A DNA stretch of 64,000 bases from Ochrobactrum sp. CM-21-5 (GCF_014253075.1 NZ_JACLZJ010000009.1:45610-109609), one strand, 5' to 3'; counted from the first letter of the stretch, positions 7,116-15,021 are shown. Notes: generated by a model not told the origin, from the sequence alone. Numbers and translations are program-made.

Positions 7116-7472
7116 ATGCCCAAAAACCCCACAAATTCAGCGGTCAAACCGCCAAAACACCTGCGAAAACCAACGCAAAATTGGTTCAAATCTGTAATAG
7201 ACGACTTCGATTTGGAGCCTCATCATATCAAATTGCTAACTCTTGCTGCTGATGCGTGGGATCGGGCGGTCTCTGCGCGCGAAGTAATCGACGCGGATGG
7301 GATGACTTACACCGACCGTTTCGGGCAGCCGAAGCCACGCCCAGAAGTCGCAATCGAGCGTGACTCCCGCATCGGCTTCACCCGCCTTATTCGCGAGCTT
7401 GCTTTGGATGGCGTGGATGCTCCAGAAACGCCGCGCCCACCGCGCACTGCCGACTACGGGAATAGGCGCTGA
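7116..7472 (+). CDS. terS: Terminase small subunit, P27 family (satellite TerS)
   Basis: 118 aa with basic N-terminus (PPKHLRKPTQNWFKSVIDDF) and helical core (LEPHHIKLLTLAADAWDRA), as in P27-type small terminases. The ribosome site is TTGGAGG. TerS chooses which DNA is packaged. A separate TerS without any TerL in this element implies that helper TerL is redirected to satellite DNA. The helper's own TerS should lie just left of the window. The 3' end overlaps the next start by one base. Confidence 0.85.
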   Translation: MPKNPTNSAVKPPKHLRKPTQNWFKSVIDDFDLEPHHIKLLTLAADAWDRAVSAREVIDADGMTYTDRFGQPKPRPEVAIERDSRIGFTRLIRELALDGVDAPETPRPPRTADYGNRR

Positions 7473-7708
7473 TGCCCGTTCGTCGCAAAGCCGATAGACG
7501 ACGCACGACGTTTCTGTTTGAAGATTGGGGGGAATTCCTCGGCACCGGCATCGACATGTTCTCCGATCTTCACCACGCCGGGATTACGGTCGACCACGAG
7601 CCGCCGCCACGCGAACTGGCCGAACAGGCTTGGCGCGCTCTTGGTGCGCAGATTGTCTCCGCCTATGGCACCGAGTGCTGGGGCGCGCGCGAATTTGGGC
7701 AATCCTGA
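7472..7708 (+). CDS. Small unknown protein, 78 aa
   Basis: Begins MPVRRKADRRRTTFLFEDWG. The next gene begins MPVRKRHNRRADRVDFE, so the two may be distant duplicates. One-base overlaps with the genes on both sides show an operon. No known domain. Position between TerS and the tail chaperone suggests a packaging or connector accessory, unproven. Confidence 0.55.
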   Translation: MPVRRKADRRRTTFLFEDWGEFLGTGIDMFSDLHHAGITVDHEPPPRELAEQAWRALGAQIVSAYGTECWGAREFGQS

Positions 7709-7980
7709 TGCCGGTTCGGAAAAGACACAACCGGCGAGCCGACCGAGTGGATTTCGAGATTACGCCTGAAATACGCGCCGCGTTTGAAGCCTACATCGAA
7801 AGCGAACCCGTCGAGGGTGGCGGTTGGCGTGAGCATTGGCGTTTGCACGATCTACTGCATGAGGCGGGCGTCTTGAGGCTGCCATATTGCCCGCCGTGCT
7901 GCTTCCATCCACAGGATCACGGAACCAGATGGCAATATGCGCCCCATGCTGTGGCCATCTACCGCCATCTTTCACAGTAA
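7708..7980 (+). CDS. Small unknown protein, 90 aa
   Basis: Start at 7708 overlaps the preceding stop (TGATG); the open frame extends further upstream but inside TerS and the previous gene. Basic N-terminus, then an acidic helix (FEITPEIRAAFEAYIES) and a CPPCC cluster (LPYCPPCCFHPQDHG) with histidines that could bind metal. A terminator follows. Function unknown. Confidence 0.55.
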   Translation: MPVRKRHNRRADRVDFEITPEIRAAFEAYIESEPVEGGGWREHWRLHDLLHEAGVLRLPYCPPCCFHPQDHGTRWQYAPHAVAIYRHLSQ

Positions 7981-7982
7981 AT

Positions 7983-8006
7983 GCCCGCCGTTGAGCGGGC
8001 TTTTTT
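7983..8006 (+). terminator. Rho-independent terminator
   Basis: GCCCGC-CGTTGA-GCGGGC followed by TTTTTT; textbook form. It ends the HNH/TerS operon before the tail genes. Confidence 0.85.
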
Positions 8007-8019
8007 ATGAGGTACATTC

Positions 8020-8388
8020 ATGTCCGATAAGCCTTTTTCACAGATTACGCAGCCATTTGGCGACGGCGAATATAACTTCGCGCTGACTTGGGATGGCGCG
8101 ATTGAGTGGGAAGAAAAAACGAGCCGTAGCCTTTATGGCACCTTCAAATTTATGGCCGAACATCAAAGTGGATTGGTTGCCGATGTGCGCGAAATTATCC
8201 GCATCGCATTAGTCGGTGGCGGACTGGCTCCGATACGGGCTCTGTCGCTGGTCAAGCGATATGTGGAGGGGCGTCCGCTTGATGAAAGCCTACCCGTCGC
8301 ACTGAGCGCAATCGAGGCTTTCCTTTTCGGTCCCGACGATAAATCCGGCGACACCGCCAAGACGGGAGAAGTCCCAGCCGATGGCTAA
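8020..8388 (+). CDS. Tail assembly chaperone, gene-transfer-agent family (satellite)
   Basis: 122 aa of the Phage_TAC_11 / GTA tail-protein family. Diagnostic segments are EYNFALTWDGAIEWEE and IRIALVGGGLAPIRALSLV. The helper homologue at 25317 has the matching GLIGGGLEPTAATKLVRTY. These proteins bind the tape measure during tail assembly. Unlike the helper copy, no -1 frame extension follows: the gp10-like gene starts 8 nt before its stop. Confidence 0.85.
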   Translation: MSDKPFSQITQPFGDGEYNFALTWDGAIEWEEKTSRSLYGTFKFMAEHQSGLVADVREIIRIALVGGGLAPIRALSLVKRYVEGRPLDESLPVALSAIEAFLFGPDDKSGDTAKTGEVPADG

Positions 8389-8821
8389 GAAATGGCACGC
8401 ATCGGCAGCGTTCAAAAAGAGGCTGGCGAAGCTGCCGGCATCTGTTCTCAAAAGGACCAATGAGGCCATCAAGAAGAACGCCGAGGAATGGGTGGACTGG
8501 GCGCAGAAGATGGCCCCGGAAGACCCGAAAGACGGCATTCATCTGAGGCCTTCGATCCGCAATTACGAATCTGAAACCGGCGGCCAGGTGGTTCGTGCAG
8601 GTGGCGAGGCGACAACCGTGAACGGTTACGATTATGCCCTTGGCGTCGAGTTTGGAACCGCGCCTCACATCGCAGGCGGTCAATTCGAAGGTGCGCATCA
8701 TCCGGGTACGTCAGGGCAGCCGTTCTTTTGGCCCTCATATCGAATGCTGCGAAAGCGAATGTCTGGTCGTCGCCGACGCGCACTGAATCAAGCCGTGAAG
8801 GATTTCAACGATGGCAAGTGA
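8381..8821 (+). CDS. HK97 gp10-like neck/tail-completion protein (satellite)
   Basis: 146 aa, basic N-terminus (MAKKWHASAAFKKRLAKL) and conserved C-terminal block LGVEFGTAPHIAGGQ then GQPFFWPSYR. The helper protein at 23093 has VEFGSAPHVNGG and AQPFFFVSFR in the same order. gp10-family proteins sit at the head-tail junction. In this element it lies after the chaperone, unlike the usual order, showing that the module was rearranged. Confidence 0.75.
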   Translation: MAKKWHASAAFKKRLAKLPASVLKRTNEAIKKNAEEWVDWAQKMAPEDPKDGIHLRPSIRNYESETGGQVVRAGGEATTVNGYDYALGVEFGTAPHIAGGQFEGAHHPGTSGQPFFWPSYRMLRKRMSGRRRRALNQAVKDFNDGK

Positions 8822-11027
8822 ACCCGCCCTCTATGCTCGTATGGAAATGCGCGTGAAAGATGCCGAGAAGCAACTGGCGAAGTTCAGTCAGCGACTCGAC
8901 CAATCGGCCGGCAGCATGGAGCGGCGATGGAGCCGTGCCTCCAAAAACATGCAGACGTCAATGTCAAAGGCATTCGGCGGCAGCAGTTTGGCGAAGGGCA
9001 TTTTTGCGGGCGTTTCGGCTGCGGGCGCAAAAGAACTGATTGACGCCGCTATCCGTATCGAGAATGCGTTGAAAGTGGCCGGCCTGTCTGGCCAGCAATT
9101 GAATGACGTATATGACCGCCTGTTTCAGAGTGCGACCAAAAACGCAGCGCCACTTGAAACACTGGTCACGCTGTACGGCCGCGTTTCCTTGGTCCAAAAG
9201 AACCTCGGTGCATCGACCGAAGATCTTTTGAAATTCACCGATAGTATCGCCATGGCGCTACGGGTGGCAGGCACTAGCCCGGAACAGGCCAGCGGCGCTT
9301 TGCTCCAGCTTTCGCAGGCTCTCGGCAGCGGGACGGTGAGAGCAGAAGAATTCAATTCTATGATGGAAGGCGGTTTGCCGATCCTTCAAGCCGCGGCAGC
9401 GGGCATCAAAGAGGCTGGCGGCGATGTCGCGAAGTTGCGCAACATCATGCTGGACGGTGAATTATCTTCAAAGGCGCTCTTCAAAGGCATTGAGGCCGGA
9501 ACGCCCATTCTGGAAGAGCGGCTCGCGGGCGCTGTTCTGACAATTGATCAGCGCATGACGAATCTGAAAACGGCGCTGGTCGATGCGGCGAAGCGCTTTA
9601 ATAACTCGACGGAGGCAGCCAATACCTTCGGCACCGCCATCGACAATACCGCTGCGTTTATCAACAATATCAACTTTGAGACGTTCATCTCCAAGATAAA
9701 TCAGGTTGTGGAGGCTTTTGCCAGAGGCCAGGCGGCTGCCAATAACTTTGCCAATGACGTTGGCGCGGCTCTCGGTCTGGATAATATCGGCAAGTTGCTA
9801 ACCGGCGGCGAAGCGCAGAAGAGCTTCCTTGGTGGTGCGTTGACGATTACGTCATCGAAAGTTATTCAAGACCGCATTACCGATGCATTCAAGGGCGGTG
9901 CAGTCGAGGGCAGTGCCGAAATGGACAAGGTTCTGCGCGAGAAGTACGGGAAAGGCGCCCGCCTTAAGCCAGAAAGTACAAACCCCGGCACCACTGCGCA
10001 ATTCACCCCAGTATCCATCAAGGATTTCCCCGCAGACGGTGCCGGCAAGGATAAGAAGAAGAAAAGCGGCAGCAAAACCCACGCCAAAACCGCTGACCAG
10101 CAGATCGATAGCGACATTCAGTCGGTCCGCGATCGAATTGCAGCGATGCAGCTTGAAACGCAGCTTGTAGGCAAGTCGTATCAGGAGCAGGAAAAGCGGC
10201 GTATGTCGCTGGAGCTGGAGCAGGCAGCACTCGCCAAGCTTCGTGACGAGGCGATCAAGAAAGGTCAGACTGACCTTTCGAATATCAAGATTTCAGAAGA
10301 AACACGCGGCAAGATTGACGCTGTGTCCGAGGCTTATGCAAGGCAAGCAGAAGAACTTCGCCGAGTTCAAGACCAGCAAGACCGAGCAGAGCAGGCGGCA
10401 GACGATTTCTACGATACGTTCAAAAGCAGCACGGTGGGCGCAATTACCGGCGCTAATAGCCTTGCCGACGCATTGCAGAACATTGCGAATAAGCTGGCAG
10501 ACCTCTTCTTGAGTGCAGGTTTCGATGCCTTGTTTAAGCCATCTTCTGGCGGGGTCGGAGGCGGTGCCTTCGGAAGTATATTCAGCGGGCTGGGCAAGCT
10601 CATCGGCTTTGACAGCGGCGGCTACACGGGCCCCGGTGGCGTTAAGCAGCCAGCAGGCGTCGTTCACAAAGGTGAGGTCGTATGGTCCCAAGATGACATT
10701 CGCCGCGCCGGAGGCGTCGGTAAGGTCGAAGCCATGCGTCGCGGCCTTGCTGGTTACGAGCGGGGCGGGGCGGTGAGTATGCCTTCACTATCGGCACCGC
10801 GTATGCCCGACCTTTCGCGCATCACGAACAACAGTAATAGCACGGTCAACAGCGCGCCTGTGATTAACGTGACTGTGAATGGGGCTACTGGCGATAAGGA
10901 AATTGAGGCTCGCGCTTTCTCTGGCGCCCAGAGAGCGATCATGCAGTGGCAAAAAACGCCGTATTTCGCCCAAGCCGTTGCTGGCGGCGTTAAACAGGCA
11001 AATAAGCGCGGGATGCTACCCCGCTAA
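8811..11027 (+). CDS. Tape measure protein (satellite)
   Basis: 738 aa. The N-terminal tape-measure domain (LLQLSQALGSGTVRAEEFNSMMEGG) matches the helper tape measure (LIQLGQALGSGVLQGDEL). Long helical and Ala-rich stretches follow, then a Gly-rich C-terminal part typical of siphophage tape measures. The helper protein has 805 aa. Tape measure length sets tail length, so tails built on this protein would be slightly shorter. No tail tube gene is present in the satellite. Overlaps the gp10-like gene by 11 nt. Confidence 0.9.
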   Translation: MASEPALYARMEMRVKDAEKQLAKFSQRLDQSAGSMERRWSRASKNMQTSMSKAFGGSSLAKGIFAGVSAAGAKELIDAAIRIENALKVAGLSGQQLNDVYDRLFQSATKNAAPLETLVTLYGRVSLVQKNLGASTEDLLKFTDSIAMALRVAGTSPEQASGALLQLSQALGSGTVRAEEFNSMMEGGLPILQAAAAGIKEAGGDVAKLRNIMLDGELSSKALFKGIEAGTPILEERLAGAVLTIDQRMTNLKTALVDAAKRFNNSTEAANTFGTAIDNTAAFINNINFETFISKINQVVEAFARGQAAANNFANDVGAALGLDNIGKLLTGGEAQKSFLGGALTITSSKVIQDRITDAFKGGAVEGSAEMDKVLREKYGKGARLKPESTNPGTTAQFTPVSIKDFPADGAGKDKKKKSGSKTHAKTADQQIDSDIQSVRDRIAAMQLETQLVGKSYQEQEKRRMSLELEQAALAKLRDEAIKKGQTDLSNIKISEETRGKIDAVSEAYARQAEELRRVQDQQDRAEQAADDFYDTFKSSTVGAITGANSLADALQNIANKLADLFLSAGFDALFKPSSGGVGGGAFGSIFSGLGKLIGFDSGGYTGPGGVKQPAGVVHKGEVVWSQDDIRRAGGVGKVEAMRRGLAGYERGGAVSMPSLSAPRMPDLSRITNNSNSTVNSAPVINVTVNGATGDKEIEARAFSGAQRAIMQWQKTPYFAQAVAGGVKQANKRGMLPR

Positions 11028-11035
11028 GCGTATTG

Positions 11036-11055
11036 GATGCCCTTCGGGGTGTCCT
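11036..11055 (+). terminator. Hairpin after tape measure gene
   Basis: GGATGCCC-TTCG-GGGTGTCC with two G-U pairs, 9 nt after the stop. The UUCG-type loop is stable, but there is no T-run. It probably marks the end of the late module. Confidence 0.45.
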
Positions 11056-11175
11056 GTAACCGCCTATTGATATTGATGATTGGCGCCTGTCGCAGAACGT
11101 GATTGGAACAATTCTCAGGCGTTCCTATATAAAACGCTGAACATGTATGAAAAATGTACAGGTCAGCTAAGCTTG

Positions 11176-11237
11176 CGTGCTACGAAACGAGACGCGAGTT
11201 TCGTAGCACGTTGCTTAACATTCGTCAATATGTTAAG
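11176..11237 (+). promoter_or_regulatory. 13-bp hairpin and adjacent inverted repeat before cargo genes
   Basis: CGTGCTACGAAAC (11176-11188) pairs perfectly with GTTTCGTAGCACG (11198-11210). Four bases later CTTAACA (11214-11220) and TGTTAAG (11231-11237) form an operator-like inverted repeat. Both lie in the 250-bp gap before the 64-aa/GNAT pair. The first could be a terminator or attenuator, the second a repressor site autoregulating the pair. Confidence 0.45.
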
Positions 11238-11277
11238 TGATGGCATTAACTGAACACCAGACAGAAAGGAACGTGCA

Positions 11278-11472
11278 ATGGCAGTTATCTCAAGCGCGTT
11301 CGGTCAGGTGAAATTGACCGATGACGACGCTAAGAAGTTTCGTAATCAGGTGACATTCGGTAAACCAAAAGCAGCCGCACATGAGACTGTCAAGAAAGGG
11401 CGCGAGCTCTTCAAGGAGTTTCAGGGCAAGGGTAAAGTGAAGTTTACCGTCAAGGCAGCCACGGGGGAATAG
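11278..11472 (+). CDS. 64-aa putative antitoxin-like partner of GNAT protein
   Basis: GAAAGGAACG precedes the ATG. Small basic protein (QVKLTDDDAKKFRNQVTFGK). The GNAT gene begins at the base after its stop, so expression is coupled. GNAT toxins (TacT/AtaT type) are normally preceded by a small DNA-binding antitoxin, and an inverted repeat lies upstream here. I see no clear ribbon-helix-helix signature, so the antitoxin call is contextual. Confidence 0.45.
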   Translation: MAVISSAFGQVKLTDDDAKKFRNQVTFGKPKAAAHETVKKGRELFKEFQGKGKVKFTVKAATGE

Positions 11473-12003
11473 TTGCCGAACGACGAATTCGAAGTTGAAC
11501 TAAGACTGATAGAGCCCAGTGATAAAGTCACTGGGCTTTCTCTTGGCAGTGAGGAGTTCACGCCGCTGAAGATGTTTATTCAGCGGAAAGCCAAGGATTA
11601 TCAGGTCAATAGTTTTGCCAGGACTTATGGTCTGTTTGGCCCTGAGGCGAAACTGATCGGTTATATCACGCTCATCTGCGGCGAGATCCTGACAAAGACG
11701 CCCCAGGACGTGATTCCGCCAGAACAGATCTACGACTACAAAACATTTCCATCTGTGAAGATTGCCCGCCTTGCCGTCGACAGACGATATCAGGGCAAGG
11801 GACTGGGCGATTATCTGGTTTCTTTTGCGATAGGTGTTGTCAAGGACGCGATTGCGCCTCACGTCGGTTGTCGTTTCGTCGTTGTTGATTCGAAACAGTC
11901 AGCGGTGAGGTTTTATGAGCGTCTCGGCTTCACGCTGCTTGATACAGCTACGAACAGGGCCAACGAACAGCCGGTGATGTATCTCGACATCCTTAAAGCC
12001 TGA
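11473..12003 (+). CDS. GNAT-family N-acetyltransferase (possible toxin)
   Basis: 176 aa from TTG, with GGGGGA just upstream. The acetyl-CoA loop is RLAVDRRYQGKGLGDYLVSF (Q/R-x-x-G-x-G/A form) and the C-terminal strand-helix is SAVRFYERLGFTLL, both standard for GNAT. Similar proteins include tRNA-acetylating TacT/AtaT toxins and plain metabolic acetyltransferases. The coupled small gene upstream favours a toxin-antitoxin module used for satellite maintenance. Substrate is not predictable. Confidence 0.7.
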   Translation: MPNDEFEVELRLIEPSDKVTGLSLGSEEFTPLKMFIQRKAKDYQVNSFARTYGLFGPEAKLIGYITLICGEILTKTPQDVIPPEQIYDYKTFPSVKIARLAVDRRYQGKGLGDYLVSFAIGVVKDAIAPHVGCRFVVVDSKQSAVRFYERLGFTLLDTATNRANEQPVMYLDILKA

Positions 12004-12186
12004 TTAGCGTTGATTTCTCAATGATGCGTTCCTGAGCGCCCGTCGTAGGGCGTTTCACCCGGGATTCCTGTGAACATCCCCTAGCATCAGGGCGGCGCGG
12101 GTTGTGCAGGTGGTCCCTTCCAATCATTCTACCTTGGGGCGAGACAGGGAGATAAATGCAACCTAACTCACCAAAGCGAGATCACC

Positions 12187-12417
12187 ATGAATACCATTCC
12201 TTACACCGCGTCTCTTTCCTGCGGCACTTGCGGCACAAAGGGCGTTCGAATTGACGACGATGCGGACGAAAATTCCATCGTTAGATGTAAGAATCCCGAC
12301 TGCGACACAACTTTCGGCACTTGGGGAGATGTCCGAAAAATGGTTCGCGAAAAAACGGCGAAGAAAGCCAAGGATGACATCGTTGCATCGCTGAGAAAAT
12401 CTCTGCGGAAGAGATGA
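12187..12417 (+). CDS. Zinc-ribbon small protein, 76 aa
   Basis: Four cysteines in CGTC and CKNPDC (C-x2-C-x18-C-x4-C) form a zinc ribbon, followed by a basic helical tail (REKTAKKAKDDIVASLRK). P2/P4 Ogr/Delta late activators use a similar C-x2-C-x22-C-x4-C finger, so a satellite transcription activator is conceivable. It also resembles generic zinc-ribbon proteins of rhizobia. Stands alone between the GNAT gene and the GHKL operon. Confidence 0.55.
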   Translation: MNTIPYTASLSCGTCGTKGVRIDDDADENSIVRCKNPDCDTTFGTWGDVRKMVREKTAKKAKDDIVASLRKSLRKR

Positions 12418-12423
12418 CGTGCG

Positions 12424-12438
12424 GCGCCCTTCGGGGCG
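12424..12438 (+). terminator. Short GC hairpin
   Basis: CGCCC-TTCG-GGGCG-type hairpin directly after the zinc-ribbon gene, with no T-run. It probably ends that transcript before the AT-rich cargo operon begins. Confidence 0.4.
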
Positions 12439-12506
12439 TCTCAACGTCAACTATAGATTGATTATTCCACCGAGAACAATTATTCAACCTCTTGGTGGAG
12501 GGGCTT

Positions 12507-13670
12507 GTGAAAAAACTAACAATTCGTTATCGGCGCCGGCTTTTATATTGGGCTAACAAAAGGTCGCGCAAGAAAAACTCAGGCACGGCCAAATTTGGTT
12601 ATGTTCTGAGCGCAGATAGATTCGACCAAGTAAGGCTACCGTCAAACGCGATACAGATGCCGAAAGTGTTTTGTTTAGTGCAAAACACCGAACAAACGCT
12701 GTCGTTTCTGGAAAAAACGAGGCAGCGGTTGCTTGCCCCCCCATTGTCTGGAACGAGGTCTCTCGCGGCACATGTAACTGGGAAAAGGAAAAATAAATCC
12801 GCGCCGCGATGGATAGGCCCTTATGTTGACTTTACAACCATAGAATTCATCAGCCCAGCCGCGGCTCTGGTGCTTGCTGCGGAATATCACAGGGCTGTTC
12901 TACTGAAAGAACAGAGCACGAAGAATATTTCTCGGCTGTTCTTGGTCGACGTTCATAAATGGAAGGCAAATGTAATAGAGAGCTTGATTGAAGTAGGATT
13001 CTTTGAGCTTTTGAAAATCACTGAAGGTGTACAGGCGCCAGAAGAGGGGGACCGGAAAATTCTAAAACTTCGCAGTGGCAGTCGAAATCAAGCTGATGAA
13101 GTGGATGGATTGCTCAATAGTATTGAGGAAATGTTCAGTGGTGTAGGTTTGAACGCCAACGATGCGTGCTTTGAACTTAACGGCGCATTGGGCGAGGCAA
13201 TGGAGAATGCAGTCCGTTGTGCCTATCCAACTGAAATTTCTTTTGGCCGACCTCATGTTTCAAAGTGGTGGATGACAGGATCACTTTCGAAGGCTCAGCG
13301 TCAAATGACTGTGGCGATATATGATCAGGGAGTATCTATACCAGGTTCGCTTAGTAGTTGGCAGCTTTACGGTGGATTCCTAAACCGATTTCTAAGGAAG
13401 TTCGGTATGGCAAGAGATAGCGCCGACCCCAGATTTGATGGAGATGTCATCGCACTGGCAATCGATGAATCTGTTACGTCTACGGGATTGCAAAAACATG
13501 GTAAGGGTTTGGGTCATATAAAGGCTTTTATCGATTCCTGTAGCGCTGGCAGTCTGTTAATTATAAGTAGGCAGGGAATGTATATATATGAAAAAGGGAA
13601 GCCGCCTCTCACGTACAATTTACCGATAAGATTATCAGGTACATTGATCCAGTGGAACGTTGTAATTTAA
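12507..13670 (+). CDS. STAS-like / GHKL ATPase protein (gene A of candidate cargo system)
   Basis: 387 aa from GTG 12507 with GGAGGGG at 12497. Residues about 90-175 look like a STAS fold (YVDFTTIEFISPAAALVLAA, then RLFLVDVHKWKAN). The C-terminal half is a GHKL/histidine-kinase-type ATPase: N box GEAMENAVR, G1 YDQGVSIPG, G2 HGKGLGHIKAF. There is no phospho-acceptor histidine domain. Families with this architecture are anti-sigma-like switches or uncharacterised sensors. It heads an AT-rich three-gene operon in satellite cargo position, where phage elements often carry defence systems. I know no named system with this composition; function is inferred. Confidence 0.65.
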   Translation: MKKLTIRYRRRLLYWANKRSRKKNSGTAKFGYVLSADRFDQVRLPSNAIQMPKVFCLVQNTEQTLSFLEKTRQRLLAPPLSGTRSLAAHVTGKRKNKSAPRWIGPYVDFTTIEFISPAAALVLAAEYHRAVLLKEQSTKNISRLFLVDVHKWKANVIESLIEVGFFELLKITEGVQAPEEGDRKILKLRSGSRNQADEVDGLLNSIEEMFSGVGLNANDACFELNGALGEAMENAVRCAYPTEISFGRPHVSKWWMTGSLSKAQRQMTVAIYDQGVSIPGSLSSWQLYGGFLNRFLRKFGMARDSADPRFDGDVIALAIDESVTSTGLQKHGKGLGHIKAFIDSCSAGSLLIISRQGMYIYEKGKPPLTYNLPIRLSGTLIQWNVVI

Positions 13671-13676
13671 TGGGAG

Positions 13677-13695
13677 TTAACCTTTAGAAGGTTAA
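13677..13695 (+). promoter_or_regulatory. Hairpin covering the ribosome site of the STAS-like gene
   Basis: TTAACCTT-TAG-AAGGTTAA, a perfect 8-bp stem ending 5 nt before the next start codon. The AAGG that would serve as ribosome site is in the 3' arm. It could keep the second gene low until ribosomes or another factor open it. Confidence 0.45.
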
Positions 13696-13700
13696 ATCAA

Positions 13701-14063
13701 ATGAGCTTGAGAGTCATCGAAGTGCTGGATATTGGAAGAGATTTTACACTGACGCCTGGTGCTCGGTATAAAAAGCATGGAGATTTTTCTGGCGAAGAAT
13801 TTCGAACTAAACTTCTGGCTCCTGCTTTGCGGCGTGTAATCAATGCCGACGGGGTTCTGAATGTTGTCATTGATACTGTGAAAAGAAGCTATCTGGTTTC
13901 TTTTTTAGACGAAGCTTTTGGCGGTTTAATAAGAGACGAAGGCTTTTCTCTAGAGCAAACAAATCAGCATTTAAATATTGTAAGCTCGAATAAGCGATTC
14001 GAGAAATATAGAATACTAGCAAAAAACTATATTCTCCGGGCATCTGAAGAGCATGCCAAGTAA
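13701..14063 (+). CDS. STAS-like DUF4325 protein (gene B of candidate cargo system)
   Basis: 120 aa. The core VNVVIDTVKR-like strand (LNVVIDTVKRSYLVSFLDEA) followed by FGGLIRDEGFS matches the STAS-like DUF4325 family, which occurs next to GHKL ATPases. By analogy with SpoIIAA/RsbV it may bind the ATPase upstream and release or restrain an effector. Overlaps the membrane-protein gene by 11 nt, so the three genes form one operon. Confidence 0.7.
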   Translation: MSLRVIEVLDIGRDFTLTPGARYKKHGDFSGEEFRTKLLAPALRRVINADGVLNVVIDTVKRSYLVSFLDEAFGGLIRDEGFSLEQTNQHLNIVSSNKRFEKYRILAKNYILRASEEHAK

Positions 14064-14538
14064 CATTAGCCCAATTTTGCCAATTGTTAGTTTGCTGAGC
14101 GCATTTATAGGAGCCGCCGCTGCACTCTTTGGTCACCGCTGGCGTTACCGTGCAGATTACCGAAATCATTTGGTTACACAACTTATCACCACAATTACCA
14201 ATGTTGCGGATCTTTCAACCGATTATTGGCTCATGGAAATACATTCTCCAAGCTCTGCTAACGCATTGGAGCAAGCTAAGATCGAGGCAAAAATAGAAGG
14301 CTTGGTCGAAAAACTGGACGGCAGTATTGAAATAGTTCGACCGCACTTGAGCAAAATTGATATGTTGGGAATTGATATTCCTGCATCTAGGTTTGTTGAT
14401 GCCTTAACCGGTGGTCAGTTCTCTGTGCCAGCTCGTGCTCAAGATGCTGAACGTGCAAAAGAGGCACAGGCAGCTGCGGCCTTCTTGATATTGGAGATAT
14501 CTAAAGCTGCGAATCGTCGAGTACTTGGCATTATGTAG
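14053..14538 (+). CDS. Membrane-anchored protein (gene C, putative effector)
   Basis: 161 aa. One N-terminal transmembrane helix (ILPIVSLLSAFIGAAAALFG) is followed by basic residues and a long cytoplasmic helical domain (ALEQAKIEAKIEGLVEKLDG). Start has GAAGAG upstream and overlaps gene B. In many defence operons a small membrane protein is the toxic output, so effector is the working guess. An inner-membrane anchor for genes A and B would fit equally. Confidence 0.55.
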   Translation: MPSNISPILPIVSLLSAFIGAAAALFGHRWRYRADYRNHLVTQLITTITNVADLSTDYWLMEIHSPSSANALEQAKIEAKIEGLVEKLDGSIEIVRPHLSKIDMLGIDIPASRFVDALTGGQFSVPARAQDAERAKEAQAAAAFLILEISKAANRRVLGIM

Positions 14539-14664
14539 AAGTTAATATTGGAAATTCTAGTACTAACTTTAGATAGGCTTTAACCAACACGGTATTACTG
14601 ACTTGTGCTCTTAAAGCATTCCAGTTCCAACCGATTGCGGAATTCAGCTATCGCGGTCATGAAG

Positions 14665-15021
14665 CTACATCGATATGTCGTTAAGCTGCCAGCTATTACC
14701 TTCAGGCATATAAGTCACGTCAGCGCGGTATTGAGTTCTCAATTTCGCTCCGAACGAGTTTTCAGCATCCACGTAGGCATTTACGGTGTATTTGCACCTA
14801 TCGCGCTCAACCACGCTCACACCGTCAGAATTCGTGCCCCATGGGAATGAGGCTGTGGCGGGTGCTTTGAGGCGCTTCTTTACGAATTCCTGAGAGATCA
14901 CGAAGGCCATGGTCTTTGAACCACATGCGTTCGGGTCTTTTCTCTTATTCACCTCGCTATACAACCACGCTGCACCGATAATTGTGGCCAGGACTACGAT
15001 TGCCTTACGTCTTTGCCCCAT
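14665..15021 (-). CDS. Membrane-anchored periplasmic protein, unknown
   Basis: 118 aa with GGGGGA ribosome site. N-terminal helix (AIVVLATIIGAAWLY) then a domain with CGSKTMAFVISQEFVKKRLK and CKYTVNAYVDAENSFGAKLR. The second segment resembles a domain of unknown function in many small phage and bacterial proteins. It is the only leftward gene in the satellite, consistent with an independently expressed moron, perhaps acting at the envelope (superinfection exclusion is possible). Confidence 0.6.
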   Translation of the reverse strand: MGQRRKAIVVLATIIGAAWLYSEVNKRKDPNACGSKTMAFVISQEFVKKRLKAPATASFPWGTNSDGVSVVERDRCKYTVNAYVDAENSFGAKLRTQYRADVTYMPEGNSWQLNDISM

